From Pectobacterium aroidearum (lineage in GTDB: Bacteria > Pseudomonadota > Gammaproteobacteria > Enterobacterales > Enterobacteriaceae), in assembly GCF_015689195.1 (NCBI RefSeq), contig NZ_CP065044.1:2790001-2854000 (forward strand): a stretch of DNA of 64,000 nucleotides. The letters run 5' to 3'. Position numbers and translations under genes: made by a program. Shown here in pieces: positions 27,051 through 36,761 of the stretch; the first letter of the stretch is position 1; every line of letters begins with the position of its first letter. Under the pieces are notes generated by a model. The model made no database searches. It was not told where the DNA came from and saw nothing but the letters and a program-made list of their open reading frames with translations.

Positions 27051-29927
27051 TTATTCCTCTACCAGCATCGACTGATTTTCCGCCGTTTTCACCGTTGTTT
27101 TCACAAACTTCGCCTTCCGTGCTTTCGTTGGGAAAATACCAGAACGACGCGGCATCCGCGCATAGGCCGCCGCCTGAATCCCCGCCTGAATACCGAAGAT
27201 AATGATATCCGCCACGGCGTTGCCACCAATGCGGTTCGCGCCGTGAATACCGCCAACCACTTCCCCAGCGGCATAAGCCCCGGAGATCGTCTCTTTATAG
27301 CGGTTCAGCACTTCCGCTTTCTCGTTGATGGTCACGCCCCCCATCGTGTGGTGCACGCCTGGCGCCACCTTAATCGCGTAGTAAGGCGCCTGATTTAGCG
27401 GATCGCGCATCCCCGTCGTACGGCCAAAATCCTCATCCTGTTTATCGGCAATGAAGGCATTGTAGCGTTCGAGCGTGGTTTGCAGTGCAGCCGACGGCAT
27501 ATCGAGCTTATCAGCCAGGTCCGCGACGCTGTCCGCGCTGACGGTCAGCCCTTGCGCGACATACTCTTCGACCGCCCGATTACGGTTTCTCACCTGCTCG
27601 TCGAACAGGATGTACGCATAACCTTCCGGCAGATTCACGATGGCTGACGAGACGTTATCCCGCGTTTCCATTTCGTTAAAGAAGCGCTCTCCACACTGTG
27701 ACACCAGAATAGCGCCACCGCCGCGAATGGATTCGGAAATCAGATAAGATGTCGTTTGTTCCACCGTCGGATGGGTCTGAATTTCGCCCATATCCACCGT
27801 ATCCGCACCGATATGCTCCAGCAGCCGAATCCCGCCGCCCATCGCACCTTTGTGGTTGGTGGTGACGAAGCCTTTCAGGTCTGGGCGGTATGACTCCACC
27901 ATCGCCTGATTGGCGCTAAAACCGCCTGTCGCAACAATCACCGCTTTTGTCGTAATCAGACTTTCTTCCTGCTCATCATTAACGACTTTGACGGCGGTAA
28001 CCTTGCCCTTCTCCTGCACAATTTCGGTCACCGACGTTTCCAGCAGCACCTCAATATTGTATTTATTGAGATTTTTAATCAGCCCGCTGACCAGATAGCC
28101 GCCCACCGCTGCGCCGTTGGCAGGCCGATGCGTTCTGTCAACGCTCATGCCGCCCGTCGTGGTGATATCGCTCAGTTCAATATCGTGCTGCGCCAGCCAA
28201 TTAATCGCGTCAGATGCGTGCTCGACGAAATAGTGCACCAGCGCGGGATTGTTCTTCTGTTTACCGCTTTTCAGGGTTTCGTTATAGAACAGCGCGTGGC
28301 TATCTTCGATGCCTTTATTTTGTTGGAAGACGGTTCCCGCCGCGTTCATACCAGCAGATGCCTTGATGGTATTCCCACCAATGACCGGCATCTTTTCAAT
28401 CACGATAACGCGCGCGCCCTCTTCGCTGGCCTGAATCGCCGCCGCCAGCCCCGCACCGCCGCTGCCAATCACCACCACGTCCGCTTCGCGGCGCGCGTCA
28501 GGGTTACCGCCATCGGCAATAATGGCGTCTTTGCTGGATTTCACCATCGCCTTGGTGACAGCCTTTTTAATCGCTTCACTCTGTGCCGTTGCGCCCGTTA
28601 CAGCATCAACATGTGGGCTATTGGTATCCAGAATGCGTTCGCGGATAATGTCAAAACTGATTTTCAGTGAATCATCGATCTCGCTATTTTCCAGCGCGAT
28701 ATCGGCGACCCGATTCTGCTCAAAATGAACATGAATTCGCAGCTCGCCACATTCATCCTGAACGCTTTCCTGATAAACCCCGGATTTAAATTTTTTTCCG
28801 GTTAAATTTACATCCCGAATCATGGCTTCCACTAATGAAAAACGCCACAGCGGTTCGGGAATCATTAATGCTTCACGTTTATCACTGGCAATATAAAGTT
28901 CGAGCTTTTCCTGCTCGGCAATACGATCTGTCCAGTCTGGATAAGCAATACAGGCTCTGCCGACGGCAATCAGGTCATAACCATTTTCCAGCGCCGCGTC
29001 GGCGTCTGCCTGATTCACAATATCCCCGACGCCGATAACCGGAATCGCGGCTAATGTTGCAGAACGACGGGAAACATATTTTTTAATCAGCGGCGTCGGG
29101 TCATTAATCTCAATAATGGATGAGCGCAGGATATTTCCCATAGAGAAGTGGACATAATCCAGCCCGCGTGCCGCTAATTTCTCCAGCAGATAGAGTGAAT
29201 CATCAAAATGAATGCCCGGTTCTTCGATCTCTTCCGGTGAGAAACGATAGCCGATAATAAATGCAGGATCGGCGTATTGAGCCGCGACCTCATGGGTGAT
29301 ATCCAACACCGCCAGCGGAAATGCCGCTCGATTATCACGGCTGCCGCCCCATTTATCTGAGCGCTGATTAGAGTGTGGAGAATAGAACTGTTGGATCAGG
29401 TAGGTGTTCGCGCCGTGAATTTCTACCCCATCGAACCCCGCCTGAATAGCACGACGGACGGCATCGCCAAATTTACCGATCATGGCGTCAACCTCATCGC
29501 CCGACAGCGCGACCGGAACCGTCGCTCCTGCGCGCGGCGCGGCAATAGCGCTCGGAGCAACCGGTGTCGCACCGCCAATAAAACGCGGTTCGACCATGCG
29601 GCCACCGTGATAGATTTGCAGGATCGCCGTCGAGCCTTTTTCTTTAATCGCCGTCGCAATTTTAGCCAACCCGGCAATTTTATCGTCGTGGTCTATCCCT
29701 ATCGCACCGGGAAACGCTAACCCTTTGTCATCAATAAAGCAGCATTCCACAATTACGGTGCCGATACTGCCAGCTCTGGCCTGATAATATTCCACCAGCT
29801 CTTTGGTAACACTCCCATCGTAAAACCCACTACAGGTGGTCATGGGAGCCATCAGTACCCGATTTTTCAGCGTCGCGCCGTTGGGGAGTGTAAAAGCGGC
29901 AAATAGATCATGGTGATTATTCTTCAT
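27051..29927 (-). CDS. Fused OYE / FMN_bind / FAD-fumarate-reductase flavoprotein
   Basis: 958 residues from ATG 29927 (GGAG 8 bases upstream). Three modules: an old-yellow-enzyme NADH:flavin oxidoreductase (about 8-360; HGANTYLIQQFYSPHSNQR), an FMN_bind domain (about 390-470) with flavinylation motif DAVTGAT at 441-447, and a FAD_binding_2 fumarate reductase-like domain (about 480-925; GSGGAG dinucleotide fold, HHTMGGVTIN near the end). It lacks a signal peptide and haem motifs, so it is cytoplasmic. Related cytoplasmic NADH-dependent reductases act on fumarate, acrylate or hydroxycinnamates; the substrate here is inference. For a plant-associated bacterium cinnamate-type compounds are attractive. 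ApbE follows downstream. Confidence 0.88.
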   Translation of the reverse strand: MKNNHHDLFAAFTLPNGATLKNRVLMAPMTTCSGFYDGSVTKELVEYYQARAGSIGTVIVECCFIDDKGLAFPGAIGIDHDDKIAGLAKIATAIKEKGSTAILQIYHGGRMVEPRFIGGATPVAPSAIAAPRAGATVPVALSGDEVDAMIGKFGDAVRRAIQAGFDGVEIHGANTYLIQQFYSPHSNQRSDKWGGSRDNRAAFPLAVLDITHEVAAQYADPAFIIGYRFSPEEIEEPGIHFDDSLYLLEKLAARGLDYVHFSMGNILRSSIIEINDPTPLIKKYVSRRSATLAAIPVIGVGDIVNQADADAALENGYDLIAVGRACIAYPDWTDRIAEQEKLELYIASDKREALMIPEPLWRFSLVEAMIRDVNLTGKKFKSGVYQESVQDECGELRIHVHFEQNRVADIALENSEIDDSLKISFDIIRERILDTNSPHVDAVTGATAQSEAIKKAVTKAMVKSSKDAIIADGGNPDARREADVVVIGSGGAGLAAAIQASEEGARVIVIEKMPVIGGNTIKASAGMNAAGTVFQQNKGIEDSHALFYNETLKSGKQKNNPALVHYFVEHASDAINWLAQHDIELSDITTTGGMSVDRTHRPANGAAVGGYLVSGLIKNLNKYNIEVLLETSVTEIVQEKGKVTAVKVVNDEQEESLITTKAVIVATGGFSANQAMVESYRPDLKGFVTTNHKGAMGGGIRLLEHIGADTVDMGEIQTHPTVEQTTSYLISESIRGGGAILVSQCGERFFNEMETRDNVSSAIVNLPEGYAYILFDEQVRNRNRAVEEYVAQGLTVSADSVADLADKLDMPSAALQTTLERYNAFIADKQDEDFGRTTGMRDPLNQAPYYAIKVAPGVHHTMGGVTINEKAEVLNRYKETISGAYAAGEVVGGIHGANRIGGNAVADIIIFGIQAGIQAAAYARMPRRSGIFPTKARKAKFVKTTVKTAENQSMLVEE

Positions 29928-30273
29928 AGCGAATACTCCACTTAAAATAAAAACTCTGTTTGCAAATAAATCGGAAGCTGCCGTATTTGTTTTTATTAAT
30001 TTTTTTGGCTGATAATTTGCGAACTTATTACTTACCAAGTATCTATTTTTTTAACTGTTATAAAATGTTTTTTTACTATTTAAACTATTTTGTAGTTCCG
30101 CTTTTATTAAGGGTATTCGCACAACTCTTTTCTATATTTAATATTCCATTCACTTCATTAACATTTCCTTATCCTGAAAATAACTAATCGAATATTATTT
30201 ATATTCTGCATAACAAAAAAACGCCCCGGTAAACAAATAAGACCGGGGCGCAACAGGAAATAAAATGGGATGG
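29928..30273. other. AT-rich gene-free interval
   Basis: About 346 bases between the flavoprotein start and the glycosidase stop. Very AT-rich at 29990-30210, consistent with the flavoprotein promoter. The only structure seen is the glycosidase terminator at 30222-30250. Confidence 0.5.
30222..30250 (-). terminator. Terminator of the GH31 gene
   Basis: Nine-base arms CGCCCCGGT/ACCGGGGCG (30222-30230, 30242-30250). On the minus strand the hairpin is followed by seven T. Confidence 0.9.
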
Positions 30274-32640
30274 CTATTGGTGTTGATAGGTCTCCGTGTG
30301 GACACCGTTGATGTATAGCTGACGCTGCTCACCCGCCGGCAAGCGCAGCGTCGCGTGCCGCCAGGCAGGCTGATATCGCCCTTCCGATGTGAACGTCACG
30401 TCAATGCGCTGGTTATCCGTACGAATTTCCCAACGCAGCCACAGCGCGTTTCCTTCGCGCCATTGCCACGTTTCACCATCGTCTTCAAACAGTAGCCCGC
30501 TGTCTGTGCCGCCCGCCGCAGGCGGAAAGAGCAGAAATTCACGCTGTTCGTCTTCATGGGGGCTGACATATGCCGTTCGCTCCGACAGCGGGATCATCGC
30601 CCCCGCGCGGACCATCAGCGGAAGGCGCTCCAACGGGGCATCCAGCACAATGGTCTGTCCGCCGCTGAACCACTGACCGGAATGAAAATCGTACCAGCCT
30701 GACGTATTCGCTGGCAGATATACCGTACGCTGACGCTGCCCCGGTTCAACCACGCTGGCGACCAGAATATCGCGTCCCAGCATGAAATCGTCGGTTTCTG
30801 CCAGCGTCGCGCTGTCTTGCTCGTGATCGAGGAACGTCGGGCGCAGCATCGGCTCATCATCCGCGCTAGCCTGCCACAGCAAGGTATAAAAATACGGCAG
30901 CAAACGATAGCGAAGCTCAATGGCACTGCGTATCGCAGGCGTTACCGCAGGATACATCCACGGTTCGTTCACCGTATGATCGTCATTCCAGGAATGGATG
31001 GTGAAACGCGGATGCATCACGCCATTTTGTACCCAGCGTACAAAAAGCTCGGCGTCCGGTTTGTCACCGGAGAAGCCGCCGACATCATGCCCAACATTAA
31101 ACAGGCCGGACAGACTCATTCCCACGCCCATTCGGGTGTTGTAGCGCAGTGTTTGCCAGTTGGTGCGATTATCGCCGCTCCAGGTTTGCACATAGCGCTG
31201 CATTCCCGCACAGCCGGAACGCGAGATCAGATAAGGGCGCAGCGTCGGGGCAAAACGCTGCTGTGCTTCCAGCGAGGCACGCATCATCAGCAACGGCATC
31301 AATGGCCGAATGTGTTTGATCACCATCGTGTCGCCGAATCCGTGGCAGCGGGCTTCGCCATCCCAGACTTCATATTCGTTATTGTCATTCCACGTCGAAT
31401 CAATCCCTTTCTCCAGCAGTTGCCGAGTGACGTTCTCCTGCCACCACGCCACCGTTGCCGGGTTGGTGAAATCAAGGTGCGACCCTTCGTCGTCCCAAAA
31501 GCTGGAGCGTTCTGGCACATCGGACTCGGAATCGAGGATAAACAGCCCCTGCGCCGATACCTCTTCATATTTGGGGTGATCTTGCAGTAAACAGGGCTTG
31601 ATATTGGCAGCCAGCTTGAGGCCCGCATCATGAAAAGCCTGCGACATCACCTCCGGTTGCGGGACTTTGTCGTAGTTCCAGTTAAACACATAGCGCTTAT
31701 TGTTAATCGACGTGTAGCCCGACGAGAGTTGAAATGAATCACACGGGATATGGTGTTCGCGGCACAGCGCGATAAATTTCATCAGCTGCTGCTGCGCATC
31801 GGGCGCATCCGTGTAATGCATGGTGGAACCGCTATAGCCGAGGCTCCACTTTGGCCCAAAGAGCGTTTTACCCGTCAGGCGCACGAACGCTTTTGTCACA
31901 TCCAGCACGCGCGGCCCGATGAACAGGTAATAGTCGAGATCGCCCGCTTCTGCCTGATAGCGCCGATAAGCCAGATGGTAGTTATCGATTTCATTACCGA
32001 GATCGAGCCAGGTCGTGCTCAGGTTATCGTAAAACAGGCCGAAACTGACATCATCGCGTCGGGTAATGGTAAACGGAACATGCTTATACAGCGGATCGGT
32101 GCTCGCCGCGTTGTAGCCCATCGCATCCAGATTGCGGAACTCAAACCGGCGTCCGGTGCGTTCCAGATCGCCCGCCTTCTCGCCCAGACCGTAATAACGC
32201 TCCGTTGGGAAACGGCGCTGATAATGCGCCACACCATCACCATGTGGATTCAGCAGATAGGCGCTGGTGGGTCTATCCGCGGCAAACGGCTGCCATTCAC
32301 CCTGTTCATCACGGTATTCCCACGCCAGCCACAGCGGTTGATGAATCGTAATACGCATCCGCGTGGTGCTGACACGCAATGCATTGTCCAACTGTTCCAG
32401 CGAGAATCCCGGCAGGCTAAAGCCTTCGCTACTTTCGCGGCTGCGCCCTTGCCAGGGAACATCCTGCTGCGGTGCGATGCTCCAGGTGCGATTCAGCTTC
32501 AGTTTGCCATTTTGTTTAACCAGAACACGGGCCAACATCGGTTCCAGCACGTACAGGCGAAAAACATGTCTGTCATCCACCAGCAACTCAACATGGTCGG
32601 CGCTCTGATGACGGAACACCCAAGTTTTCAACGTTTTCAT
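30274..32640 (-). CDS. Glycoside hydrolase family 31 (alpha-glucosidase/xylosidase type)
   Basis: 788 residues, cytoplasmic (no signal peptide). An N-terminal beta-sandwich (about 1-230) precedes a TIM barrel (about 255-600) and C-terminal beta domains. The catalytic nucleophile is Asp419 in STWNDNNEY and the acid/base Asp490 in TWSGDN, in family-typical contexts. GH31 enzymes release alpha-linked glucose or xylose from oligosaccharides. It follows the MFS transporter gene with a 34-base gap, so the two form an uptake-and-cleavage operon, probably under the divergent LacI regulator. The substrate cannot be read from the sequence. Confidence 0.93.
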   Translation of the reverse strand: MKTLKTWVFRHQSADHVELLVDDRHVFRLYVLEPMLARVLVKQNGKLKLNRTWSIAPQQDVPWQGRSRESSEGFSLPGFSLEQLDNALRVSTTRMRITIHQPLWLAWEYRDEQGEWQPFAADRPTSAYLLNPHGDGVAHYQRRFPTERYYGLGEKAGDLERTGRRFEFRNLDAMGYNAASTDPLYKHVPFTITRRDDVSFGLFYDNLSTTWLDLGNEIDNYHLAYRRYQAEAGDLDYYLFIGPRVLDVTKAFVRLTGKTLFGPKWSLGYSGSTMHYTDAPDAQQQLMKFIALCREHHIPCDSFQLSSGYTSINNKRYVFNWNYDKVPQPEVMSQAFHDAGLKLAANIKPCLLQDHPKYEEVSAQGLFILDSESDVPERSSFWDDEGSHLDFTNPATVAWWQENVTRQLLEKGIDSTWNDNNEYEVWDGEARCHGFGDTMVIKHIRPLMPLLMMRASLEAQQRFAPTLRPYLISRSGCAGMQRYVQTWSGDNRTNWQTLRYNTRMGVGMSLSGLFNVGHDVGGFSGDKPDAELFVRWVQNGVMHPRFTIHSWNDDHTVNEPWMYPAVTPAIRSAIELRYRLLPYFYTLLWQASADDEPMLRPTFLDHEQDSATLAETDDFMLGRDILVASVVEPGQRQRTVYLPANTSGWYDFHSGQWFSGGQTIVLDAPLERLPLMVRAGAMIPLSERTAYVSPHEDEQREFLLFPPAAGGTDSGLLFEDDGETWQWREGNALWLRWEIRTDNQRIDVTFTSEGRYQPAWRHATLRLPAGEQRQLYINGVHTETYQHQ

Positions 32641-32674
32641 ACAGCGTCCTTTTCAGGAAAAAATAAATTAGCCG

Positions 32675-33985
32675 TTACGCCTGTGGCCGCGCTTTCCCAC
32701 GACGTTCAGCAATAAACGCGATCAGGAACACGGCACCGATCAGATCGAAGAATCCCATGGCGACAAACAACGGGTTAAACCCGATTTTGTCGGCGGTGAC
32801 GCCAATCAACAGCGAGAACAGGAAGCTAGCAATCCAGGCGAATGAACCGCGCATCCCGTTCACCGTTGCCATCTGGCCTTTATCAAACGATTCCACGACC
32901 AGTGCGCTCAACATGCAGGAAATCACCTGATGGCCAAAACCGCCGATGGAAATCAGCAGAATCGCGACCCACGGATCTTTACTGATGGCGACCAACGCCA
33001 GCGACAGCATCAGAAACGCACCCGTTACCGAGCTGGCCACAATCGAGTTAACGCGCGAACAGCCGAACCAGCGGGTGTAGAGCCGAGTGAGGTAACCGCT
33101 GGCGACGCTGCCCAGATCGGCGGCAAGAAACGGCAACCATGCAAACATCGCGATTTGTTTCAGATCCATACCGCGTTCATTTGCCAGATAGAGCGGCACC
33201 CAAAAGCTGAGCACGGCCCACGCGGGTTCCGCCATAAATGCAGGAATCGCAATACCGTAAAAGCGTTTGTTTTTTGAGACGGTTTTCAGCGCGGTAAAGA
33301 AAGGCAGTTTGACAGGAGGCGCTTCGTTGTCCTGACGGATGAAATCCAGCTCCTCGCGGCTTAAATTGGGGTGATCTTCCGGGTTATGGTAGAACAACCA
33401 CCACAGCATCACCCACAGCAGCGCCAGCCCACCGGTGAACATAAACGCGCCCTGCCAGCCCAGATAGGCATGCGCCACAACAATAATCGGCGGTGCCAGC
33501 ATCGCACCGATGGAGAAACCGACACCAGCCCAGCCTGCCGCAATCGGGCGTTCCTTTTTCGGGAACCACTCGCCCAGCGTTTTGGCATTCGCCGGCGTCG
33601 CCGCTGCTTCGGACGCGCCCATAAAGAAGCGCAAGATCGCCAGATGCAGCCAGCTTCCCGCTCCCGCGTGGAAGATGCACATCAGCGCCCAGATTGTGGC
33701 ACAAATCATAAAGCCCATTTTCAGACCAATGACATCGATCAACCAGCCGCACACCGGCTGGAAAATGGTATAGGCCAGTTGGAATGCCCCCACAATCCAG
33801 GAATATTGCTCGGTGGTGATGCCCATCGTGGTTTTCAGTTCTGGTGCCAGAATACCGAGCGAATTACGCGTGATGTAGTTAACAGTAACGCCCAGCAGAA
33901 ACAGGTCAAGAACCCACCAGCGCAGATTTCTGAATGTCCGTTTACCTTTGGTAGCGATGGAGGACGAATTGATGTCGAGACTCAT
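32675..33985 (-). CDS. MFS transporter, anion:cation symporter (ExuT/DgoT-like) family
   Basis: 436 residues from ATG 33985 with GGAG 6 bases upstream. Twelve predicted membrane helices with the family features NYITRNSLGILAPEL in helix 1 and FFMGASEAAATPANAKTLGEWFPKKER after helix 4. Members import hexuronates, galactonate and other sugar acids with protons. The linked GH31 gene suggests an oligosaccharide or glycoside derivative as substrate, which is inference. Confidence 0.9.
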   Translation of the reverse strand: MSLDINSSSIATKGKRTFRNLRWWVLDLFLLGVTVNYITRNSLGILAPELKTTMGITTEQYSWIVGAFQLAYTIFQPVCGWLIDVIGLKMGFMICATIWALMCIFHAGAGSWLHLAILRFFMGASEAAATPANAKTLGEWFPKKERPIAAGWAGVGFSIGAMLAPPIIVVAHAYLGWQGAFMFTGGLALLWVMLWWLFYHNPEDHPNLSREELDFIRQDNEAPPVKLPFFTALKTVSKNKRFYGIAIPAFMAEPAWAVLSFWVPLYLANERGMDLKQIAMFAWLPFLAADLGSVASGYLTRLYTRWFGCSRVNSIVASSVTGAFLMLSLALVAISKDPWVAILLISIGGFGHQVISCMLSALVVESFDKGQMATVNGMRGSFAWIASFLFSLLIGVTADKIGFNPLFVAMGFFDLIGAVFLIAFIAERRGKARPQA

Positions 33986-34187
33986 GGTGACTCCTATACA
34001 GGAAAGTAGGGTTACATTGGTCTGATATCTCAGCGGCATTTTTGTATTTATAGCCTACCGAACACTCAAACCATTTTTATATCATTGTATTTATTAACTT
34101 AAATCCTTTTTTATTGCCTCTAACCACTGAAATTGGTTTACCAAATTGAGAGTAGAACAATTGAAAATCGTGAAACACTCACTTTTT

Positions 34188-34201
34188 TGAAAACATTTTC
34201 A
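34188..34201. promoter_or_regulatory. Candidate LacI-family operator
   Basis: TGAAAACATTTTCA is a near-perfect palindrome typical of LacI-family operators. It sits in the 320-base divergent region between the MFS/GH31 operon and the LacI-type gene. A related, looser copy (GAAAAC ... ATTTTC) lies at about 34267-34284, just before the regulator's ribosome site. The rest of the gap is AT-rich promoter-like sequence. Confidence 0.6.
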
Positions 34202-34305
34202 TGCTATGGTCAAAATACAGGCAAAAAAACCTCTGTATCGCCTGAAAACAGGCAACAGGTGGCAATGAAAACTTTGTCATTTTCGAAGGTGAACGGGATC
34301 ACAAA

Positions 34306-35376
34306 ATGAAAGGAAACCTGAAAATACGTGAAATTGCGCAGCGGACAGGCTACTCGATCAGTACGGTTTCACGCGTATTGTCTGGTCAGTCCAATACCAG
34401 CGAGCACGCAAAAGCAGACATTCTCAACTGTGCCCGCCAGTGCGGCGTACTGGCCGATCTTGCCAACGGCCGCCTGCTCTTGAACGGGCTGACGATATTC
34501 GCCCCGCCGCGCGCTTTTGATATTCGGTCCGACATCTTCTATCACAAAGTGGTACAGAGCATCATTGATGCCCTGAAACCACACGATGTGCGAGTGCGGT
34601 ACTGTGGACTGGAGGAAAATGACAGCGATGCGGCGCTCTTTTTAGACAAAATGCGCGATCCGGCCACGGAGGCGGCGCTACTGATCGGCATCGACGATCC
34701 CTATATTCACGCGCTGGCGGCAGACAGCGGTAAGCCCTGCATATTGATTAACTGTCTCGACCGTAAGATGCGATTACCGGGTGTGGCACCGGCGCACCGG
34801 TTAATCGGCGAGTTCTCCGCGCACTATCTCTTCGAGCAAGGACACCATACCGTGTTGACGCTGTTATGCCTGCGTCGCTACACAATGGAGCTACGTCTGG
34901 ACGGTATCCGGGATGCCTATCAGTACCATAATCTGCCGTTTTCCAGCGGAGACAACTTGCTGTCGTTAGATAATTTCAGCACGGCAGATGCGGAACAGGC
35001 GATGACCGCCTTTTTGTCACGCTGTCCGCAGGATAAATGGCCTACGGCTATTCTGGCAGGCGGTGATTTCATCGCGGTCGGGGTGGTCAATGCGCTGCAT
35101 AAGGCGGGATTACGCGTACCGCAGGATGTCTCGGTGATGAGTATGGATGGCTTCAATCTGTCGGCCATCCACGATGTACCGCTCACGTCGGTACATGTGC
35201 CACGTGAGGCGCTAGGCGAAGAAGCCGTCAGGCTGCTGCAATACCGCCTGATCCGTCCCGAAGCCCCGGTTGGCAACACGCTACTCAACGGTACACTGGT
35301 CGCGCGCCAGTCCGTCAGGCGGCTGCGCGCCAGTAAATCGGTAGCACCCGTACAGGACGAAAGCCTTTACGACTGA
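34306..35376 (+). CDS. LacI-family transcriptional regulator
   Basis: 356 residues. The N-terminal HTH (KIREIAQRTGYSISTVSRVLSG) with hinge helix is followed by a periplasmic-binding-protein-like sensor domain (about 65-335). It is divergent from the MFS/GH31 operon and a palindrome in the gap fits autoregulation plus control of that operon. The 3' end overlaps the convergent lysR-type gene by 10 bases. Confidence 0.9.
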   Translation: MKGNLKIREIAQRTGYSISTVSRVLSGQSNTSEHAKADILNCARQCGVLADLANGRLLLNGLTIFAPPRAFDIRSDIFYHKVVQSIIDALKPHDVRVRYCGLEENDSDAALFLDKMRDPATEAALLIGIDDPYIHALAADSGKPCILINCLDRKMRLPGVAPAHRLIGEFSAHYLFEQGHHTVLTLLCLRRYTMELRLDGIRDAYQYHNLPFSSGDNLLSLDNFSTADAEQAMTAFLSRCPQDKWPTAILAGGDFIAVGVVNALHKAGLRVPQDVSVMSMDGFNLSAIHDVPLTSVHVPREALGEEAVRLLQYRLIRPEAPVGNTLLNGTLVARQSVRRLRASKSVAPVQDESLYD

Positions 35377-36269
35377 GCCTGCAACCACTGCTGCGCCGCA
35401 TCAAAGAAGTTCTGCGCCAGCGGCGTTGCTCTGCCAGCCTGTGCGACAACAACCGCGGCGCGGCGGCGCATCGGCGGAAATTGCAGCGGCCGCAGCGTTA
35501 ACGCGGGCGTCATTTCGGGGATCAAGCTACCGTGGGGAACAATCCCACACCCCAGCCCAACATAGGTACTTTGGATCAGTTGCAGGACAGAAGCGCTTTC
35601 CACCTTGACCCACGGCGAGACGCCCATTTCGCGAAAATGGCTATCCAGATAGCGGCGGAAATAGCGGCTGGCCTCCGCCAGGCAGAGCGGCACGTCGGAA
35701 AGTGCGGTGAGAGGCAGCGGCGTGTCACCCACTAACTGCGGGAAATGCTGAGGATGAAACAACAGATCGATACCCTGCTCCGTCAACGGCGATGCCTGAA
35801 AGTGCAGCTCCTGTAGCGTCGAAAACTCAAAAAAGCCGATACCGACATCTACCGAATGCGCATTCAGCGCTTCCAGCAGTTGATCCGCACTGAACAGCGA
35901 AATCTGAAAATCCAACTGCGGGTAAACCTCATTGACCGCGGCCAGCAGGCTCGATAACGCGATGCTGCTTTGCGGCACCGCACCGATGCGCAATACGCCA
36001 CTCACGCCACGCTTCAGCGACGCCACTTCCAGCTTCAGCCCCTGATACACCGAGACGATCTCCCGCGCCCAGGCCAGCACGCGCTCACCTTCTGCGGTAA
36101 AGCCTTCAAAATTGTTACCCCGGTTGATTAGCGCCAAATCCAGCTCTTTTTCCAGATTCTTCAACCGCATGGAGAGCGTTGGCTGGCTGACAAAACTGGC
36201 TTCCGCTGCCCGGCCAAAATGGCGCTCTTTCTCCAGATTGCACAGGTATTGCAGTTGCTTAATATCCAT
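35367..36269 (-). CDS. LysR-family transcriptional regulator
   Basis: 300 residues from ATG 36269. N-terminal winged HTH (MDIKQLQYLCNLEKERHFGRAAEASFVSQPTLSMRLKNLE in shape, with the usual HFGRAA and QPTLS signatures), then an effector-binding domain. It is divergent from the ydeP-type gene and is its likely regulator. An ERIC element lies 31 bases upstream of the start, so it may be part of the transcribed leader. Confidence 0.9.
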   Translation of the reverse strand: MDIKQLQYLCNLEKERHFGRAAEASFVSQPTLSMRLKNLEKELDLALINRGNNFEGFTAEGERVLAWAREIVSVYQGLKLEVASLKRGVSGVLRIGAVPQSSIALSSLLAAVNEVYPQLDFQISLFSADQLLEALNAHSVDVGIGFFEFSTLQELHFQASPLTEQGIDLLFHPQHFPQLVGDTPLPLTALSDVPLCLAEASRYFRRYLDSHFREMGVSPWVKVESASVLQLIQSTYVGLGCGIVPHGSLIPEMTPALTLRPLQFPPMRRRAAVVVAQAGRATPLAQNFFDAAQQWLQAQS

Positions 36270-36299
36270 CGTCAGACTCTGTAGTGGGTAAGCCACAAG

Positions 36300-36426
<127 letters not shown>

Positions 36427-36542
36427 TACTCTGATAAATAGCCTCTATCCCACCATAGCCGCATTTGATTAGACGGGATCGCCGACGGCACCTAAACTTC
36501 CCTCAAGAGCAAATATTTAAAATTTTGTTCACATAAAAAAAA

Positions 36543-36742
36543 CAAACCCTAGATAATTCGAGTTTCAGGCCGGCGGCAACGCAGCGAGTCCCCAGGAGCT
36601 TACTCAAGTAAGTGACTGGGGTGACAAATCTGCTGGGAGCAGATTTGAACGCTGCTTGCAGCGGCCCTTCAGGGCGAGGCCCACGACGGGCCGAGTATTT
36701 GAGGCGGCCAACACACCTGCAACTTGAAGTATGACGGGTTTA
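36543..36742. repeat. ERIC element with ~75-bp hairpin-rich insert
   Basis: ERIC arms and core (CCCAGGAGCTTACTCAAGTA) are present with degenerate ends (AAACCC/GGGTTTA). An insert lies about 36624-36700, after the core. It folds into four hairpins: 36626-36634/36638-36646, 36650-36655/36658-36663, 36664-36667/36672-36675, and 36678-36682/36688-36692. The element ends 19 bases before the ydeP start, so the insert would be in its leader RNA. Confidence 0.92.
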
Positions 36743-36761
36743 TTCACCTGCGGAACATGCT

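Noticed and set aside
34165..34185. CRP site before the LacI-type gene
   Set aside because: GTGA and TCAC half-sites are spaced by 5, not 6, and flanks do not fit.
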